Assembly (NCBI GenBank): GCA_021811205.1
Contig: JAJZPK010000128.1
Span: 1-7,511, forward strand
Origin: Pseudomonadota bacterium
Lineage (GTDB): Bacteria; Pseudomonadota; Gammaproteobacteria; Burkholderiales; JABEVD01
DNA: 7,511 nt
Direction: 5' to 3'
Shown here: positions 4,864-7,511 of the stretch, piece after piece
Position numbering within the stretch: the stretch's first letter is position 1
Layout: each line of letters opens with the position of its first letter
Notes under the pieces: generated by a model
Told to the model about the DNA's origin: nothing
The model's input: the letters and a program-made list of their open reading frames with translations, nothing else
Databases searched by the model: none
Position numbers and translations under genes: made by a program

Positions 4864-6602
4864 TTGCGCAACTTGACCTGGGTGCCCACTTCAACGACCA
4901 GAGGCATGAATTGACGTGGATTGCTTCTGGCGAGAGTAAGATAAAGCTTCCCCGCTTCCAGAATATCCTCCGGGCTGGCGCAGCTTGCCCTTTCTATCTC
5001 GAGCTTTGCCTCTTTTGACTTTCCCGCCAGGGCAAGGAATGCGGCATCCCTGAAGAGGATCATGCCTGCAGGCGCATAGTGCACGGCACGATTGCTCAAT
5101 TCGAGCTTCTTGTCGAGATCGATCGAATTGATCGGCAGCATGCCGGCCAGTGAAAATTCGACATAGGGACGGAGCAAGGTGTAGCGGTTGAAATGATCGA
5201 GCCTGTCGAACAGTTTGTCGGGGGGAAGCTGATGTTTTCCGCCCTGGTAATCCGGGAAAAGCAGCCCTTCCAGAACCCTGTAATCCCTCATGAGGTCGAC
5301 AAGGACATAGCTTCCTAAAACGAGAAGGATGGCGACGATCCCCTTCTGGAATGGAATCCTGAAGGCGCTCGACTCGGTCAACCCCATCAGGAGCATGAAA
5401 AGCCCGAGAAACTGCGCATACCATAACGGATATTCGTCCAGGCTGTGCAGCGCAAGGACGGAAAGCAGAGAAAAAAGCCAGAAGGCATGGCTATCGCGAG
5501 AAATGTCGATACGCCTTGCCCAGAGAAGGATTCCGCCGAATACGATCAGGCAACCGGAAATCCCCGTTTCGGCGAGCAGATTCATGACGATGTCGTGCGA
5601 ATTGTTGTAGAGCCCGCTTATTCTTGAGTTGTTGAACAGCGGCCCGTATTCGAAATGATGCCAGGCGAACTCTCCAAACCCTACACCCAGAATCGGCGCC
5701 TTGAGGAACATCATCCAGGCTTCGTGCCACAAATAAAGGCGTATGCCGCTGTCCTTTTCCACCAGCCTCTGGCCTGAAGTCACTGCCCCGTGCCCAGAGA
5801 TGAAATGAAGATGCGGCGCAAGCTGCATCACCAAAAATGCCGGAAGAAGCATCAATGAACCGTAGAGGAGCGTCCTGTTGCCTCTGCAAAACAAAAGCCC
5901 CAGCATTGTCATGGCGCCGAGATAGAGCCATGCGCTTCTGGAACCGCTCAGGGCGAGCGTGAAGAGCATGAACAGGCCTATAGGCAATGCGACGATGGGA
6001 TTGATCCTTTTCGATGACGCAAGATAAAGGAGCGAAGCGATGGAGAGCGCCATGTAGTCGGAAAAATGGTTCTGCTGTGCGAGATTGCCGAAAACCGTCG
6101 GTGAAGGATCAGGTGTGATGAAATGATCGATGAAGCTGGGTATCAGGTAATGCTGCATCACCGCTGCGATGCCGCTCAATACACCCCCGGCAAGAATGAA
6201 CCAGGCAAGGACAGGGATGATTTTTTGCAGTCCGATCTCGCGTTTCAGTGCATAGCCCAGCATGGCAAGAAGCGCCCCCCAAAGCAGGTAGAGCGAAACG
6301 AGCGCTGCGTGCTGGATGTAGCCGATCATGCCGAGTGCGTATTGAAGCCAGACGAGGACGATCAGAAGCAGAGGGACAAATGCTATCCTGGGAATTTCAT
6401 GCAGTATCCTGAAGGCAGACAGCAGCGCACAGAAACCGAGCAATGCTGCGACCCATTCGGTATAGAAATCCGTGAGCGGGTAGTAATGCTTCCATTGCAG
6501 AAAGGGGAGCATGCCCATCAAGCCGAGCAGGATCAAGGCGATGCCTTCTCCAATTTTCCCTTCTTCGAAATACGGAATCGAGGTGAATCTCTTGGCTGGC
6601 AT
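4854..6602 (-). CDS. pglL: PglL-family protein O-oligosaccharyltransferase (Wzy/WaaL superfamily)
   Basis: A 582-residue polytopic inner-membrane enzyme. PglL proteins transfer preassembled undecaprenyl-linked glycans en bloc to Ser/Thr of periplasmic proteins such as pilins and lipoproteins. About 12 hydrophobic segments lie between residues 19 and 437; a soluble tail follows (about 440-582). Family marks in order: 'FGNLAQQNHFSDYMAL' (171-186, PglL_A type), 'LSGSRSAWL' (218-226, start of Wzy_C), 'GVGFGEFAWHHF' (306-317), 'YNNSHDIVMNLLAETG' (332-347, with His336 matching the conserved essential His of the superfamily) and 'LHSLDEYPLWYAQFLGLFMLLMG' region (385-407, Wzy_C_2). The length is usual for PglL. 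Met1 is fixed by an in-frame TAG nine bases upstream (6609-6611). There is no Shine-Dalgarno sequence before it. It lies 21 nt after a LuxR-type gene, probably in the same operon. The linked context lacks pilin or O-antigen genes, so WaaL-type ligase is the alternative; the motifs favour PglL. Confidence 0.87.
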   Translation of the reverse strand: MPAKRFTSIPYFEEGKIGEGIALILLGLMGMLPFLQWKHYYPLTDFYTEWVAALLGFCALLSAFRILHEIPRIAFVPLLLIVLVWLQYALGMIGYIQHAALVSLYLLWGALLAMLGYALKREIGLQKIIPVLAWFILAGGVLSGIAAVMQHYLIPSFIDHFITPDPSPTVFGNLAQQNHFSDYMALSIASLLYLASSKRINPIVALPIGLFMLFTLALSGSRSAWLYLGAMTMLGLLFCRGNRTLLYGSLMLLPAFLVMQLAPHLHFISGHGAVTSGQRLVEKDSGIRLYLWHEAWMMFLKAPILGVGFGEFAWHHFEYGPLFNNSRISGLYNNSHDIVMNLLAETGISGCLIVFGGILLWARRIDISRDSHAFWLFSLLSVLALHSLDEYPLWYAQFLGLFMLLMGLTESSAFRIPFQKGIVAILLVLGSYVLVDLMRDYRVLEGLLFPDYQGGKHQLPPDKLFDRLDHFNRYTLLRPYVEFSLAGMLPINSIDLDKKLELSNRAVHYAPAGMILFRDAAFLALAGKSKEAKLEIERASCASPEDILEAGKLYLTLARSNPRQFMPLVVEVGTQVKLRNIH

Positions 6603-6623
6603 TCTATTCTATTAACCCAAAAA

Positions 6624-7511
6624 TCATTGCGCATGTATCCCCAGGATCTTCGCGGCCAGCTCGCTCCGCCTTTTCACCCCCATCTTGCCAAAGATGTCGT
6701 GCAGATAATCCTTGACCGTCTGCTCGGAGATGAAGAGGGCAGCCGCAATCTCCCGGTTGGAAAGTCCTTGCACGGCAAGGGAAGCGACTTCATTTTCGCG
6801 ATGGCCCAGCCTGAATTCATCGAGCGCTTGCAGGATTTTCCTGTCGGAAGTATGGCGCTCGAGAAGGATGAATTTCCCCTTTTCCCCTTTTTGCACAGGC
6901 ACCGCCCTTACCCTGAACATGCCGTTTCTGCTCCTGAAGTAGGCGGGAGATGCGCCGAGAACAGGATAGGTAATCGAGCTTGTGGGCACTTCCCCTAGCG
7001 CCGTTTTCGCGATGTCGTTCATGAAACAGGGCACCCCGTCCTCGTCAAGCGCGATGAAACCGCTGGAAGCGTGGTCCACGCCGTACCTGTGCAAATCGAT
7101 ATTGCGCAATGCTCTGGCCATGTGCGGAAGGACGATGTTGAAGATTTCCTTTTCCCTTGCGCTGAAATCCTTGTCTTGCCTCTGTCTGTGGATGGCGAAA
7201 ATCCCGACGAGATCTCCTTGCGAGCCCATTGCAGCGCCCAGAATATAGAAAGCACCTGCCACGGTGATCAGAAAATCGCTTCCGAATTCGCTGTTCAACA
7301 GTTTTTTCTTGTCGAAGAAATCGGTGTTCCTTGCCGAATCGTTGAGATGAGCCAGGAATCGCCCTGTCAGGCTGCAAGGATCGAATGCGGCGTAATATGC
7401 AAGATAGGTGAGCATCGCGCTTTCGCTGTTTTCGAATATCTCGTATCCGTTGACCAGGAAAGCGCCCGTTTCTGGATCGGCGGGAATGAAAACCGCACGG
7501 CCTATCCCGAG
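6624..7511 (-). CDS. LuxR-type transcriptional regulator with GAF/PAS-like sensor, 5' end outside window
   Basis: The reading frame is open to the right edge; 295 residues are visible and the start lies beyond it. An ATG at 7413-7415 is internal, since coding-like sequence ('AVFIPADPETGAFLVNGYE') continues upstream. The C-terminus is a clear GerE/LuxR helix-turn-helix (about residues 235-291 of the visible part): 'LGHRENEVASLAVQGLSNREIA', then 'FISEQTVKDYLHDIFGKMGVKRRSEL'. The middle has a GAF-like end ('LVGIFAIHRQ', 'FSAREKEIFNIVLPHMARAL') followed by a PAS-like piece ('SSGFIALDEDGVPCFMND'). This is a one-component layout common in proteobacterial LuxR regulators. There is no receiver domain in the visible part and no obvious acyl-homoserine-lactone binding signature. 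It should bind DNA as a dimer; the signal and targets are unknown. Its stop is 21 nt before pglL, so it may be co-transcribed with it and may control it. Confidence 0.88.
   Translation of the reverse strand, partial: LGIGRAVFIPADPETGAFLVNGYEIFENSESAMLTYLAYYAAFDPCSLTGRFLAHLNDSARNTDFFDKKKLLNSEFGSDFLITVAGAFYILGAAMGSQGDLVGIFAIHRQRQDKDFSAREKEIFNIVLPHMARALRNIDLHRYGVDHASSGFIALDEDGVPCFMNDIAKTALGEVPTSSITYPVLGASPAYFRSRNGMFRVRAVPVQKGEKGKFILLERHTSDRKILQALDEFRLGHRENEVASLAVQGLSNREIAAALFISEQTVKDYLHDIFGKMGVKRRSELAAKILGIHAQ

Noticed and set aside
4864..4871. Palindrome TTGCGCAA at the end of pglL
   Set aside because: It is eight bases inside coding sequence, with no repeat elsewhere that I noticed; it is likely chance.
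6123..6998. Plus-strand open frame of 291 codons
   Set aside because: It lies antisense across pglL and the LuxR-type gene, has a highly charged Gln/Asp/Lys-rich composition with no domain, and disregards the clear coding on the other strand.

Overview
The window looks like chromosomal sequence from a Gram-negative proteobacterium, most likely a betaproteobacterium. It encodes the end of a type II secretion subunit, an outer-membrane-type lipoprotein, a beta-barrel protein that ends in phenylalanine, and a PglL-type O-oligosaccharyltransferase. The genes look about 55% G+C where I counted sample stretches by hand. The class assignment is an inference from gene content; no RNA gene is present to test it.

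Plus strand, 1-1147: the 3' end of gspN (type II secretion protein N) overlaps the TTG start of a small membrane protein of the DUF1624 / heparan-alpha-glucosaminide N-acetyltransferase-like family. The two are evidently co-transcribed and probably translationally coupled. A 183-bp AT-rich gap (1148-1330) follows. It holds a CRP-like half-palindromic site and a chain of small hairpins, the last followed by six T. It leads into a 773-residue Ser/Thr/Ala-rich lipoprotein (1331-3652). A strong intrinsic terminator (3670-3699) closes that gene but lies only 14 nt before the start of a 378-residue secreted beta-barrel-like protein (3714-4850).

Minus strand, 7511-4854: a LuxR-type regulator (5' end beyond the right edge) is followed after 21 nt by a 582-residue PglL-family O-oligosaccharyltransferase. 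The two probably form one operon. It converges on the barrel gene with only 3 nt between the stop codons, inside an imperfect inverted repeat.

How the genes may fit together: the left part serves the envelope (T2SS end, acyltransferase-like protein). The middle encodes two exported envelope proteins of unknown function. The right part encodes a regulator and a periplasmic protein O-glycosylation enzyme. The lipoprotein carries Ser/Ala/Pro-rich low-complexity stretches of the sort PglL enzymes favour, so it is a reasonable but untested candidate substrate. I saw no mobile element, CRISPR array, tRNA or rRNA. Nothing here is clearly a new system; the most unusual signals are the hairpin leader before the lipoprotein gene and the terminator placed directly before the barrel gene.
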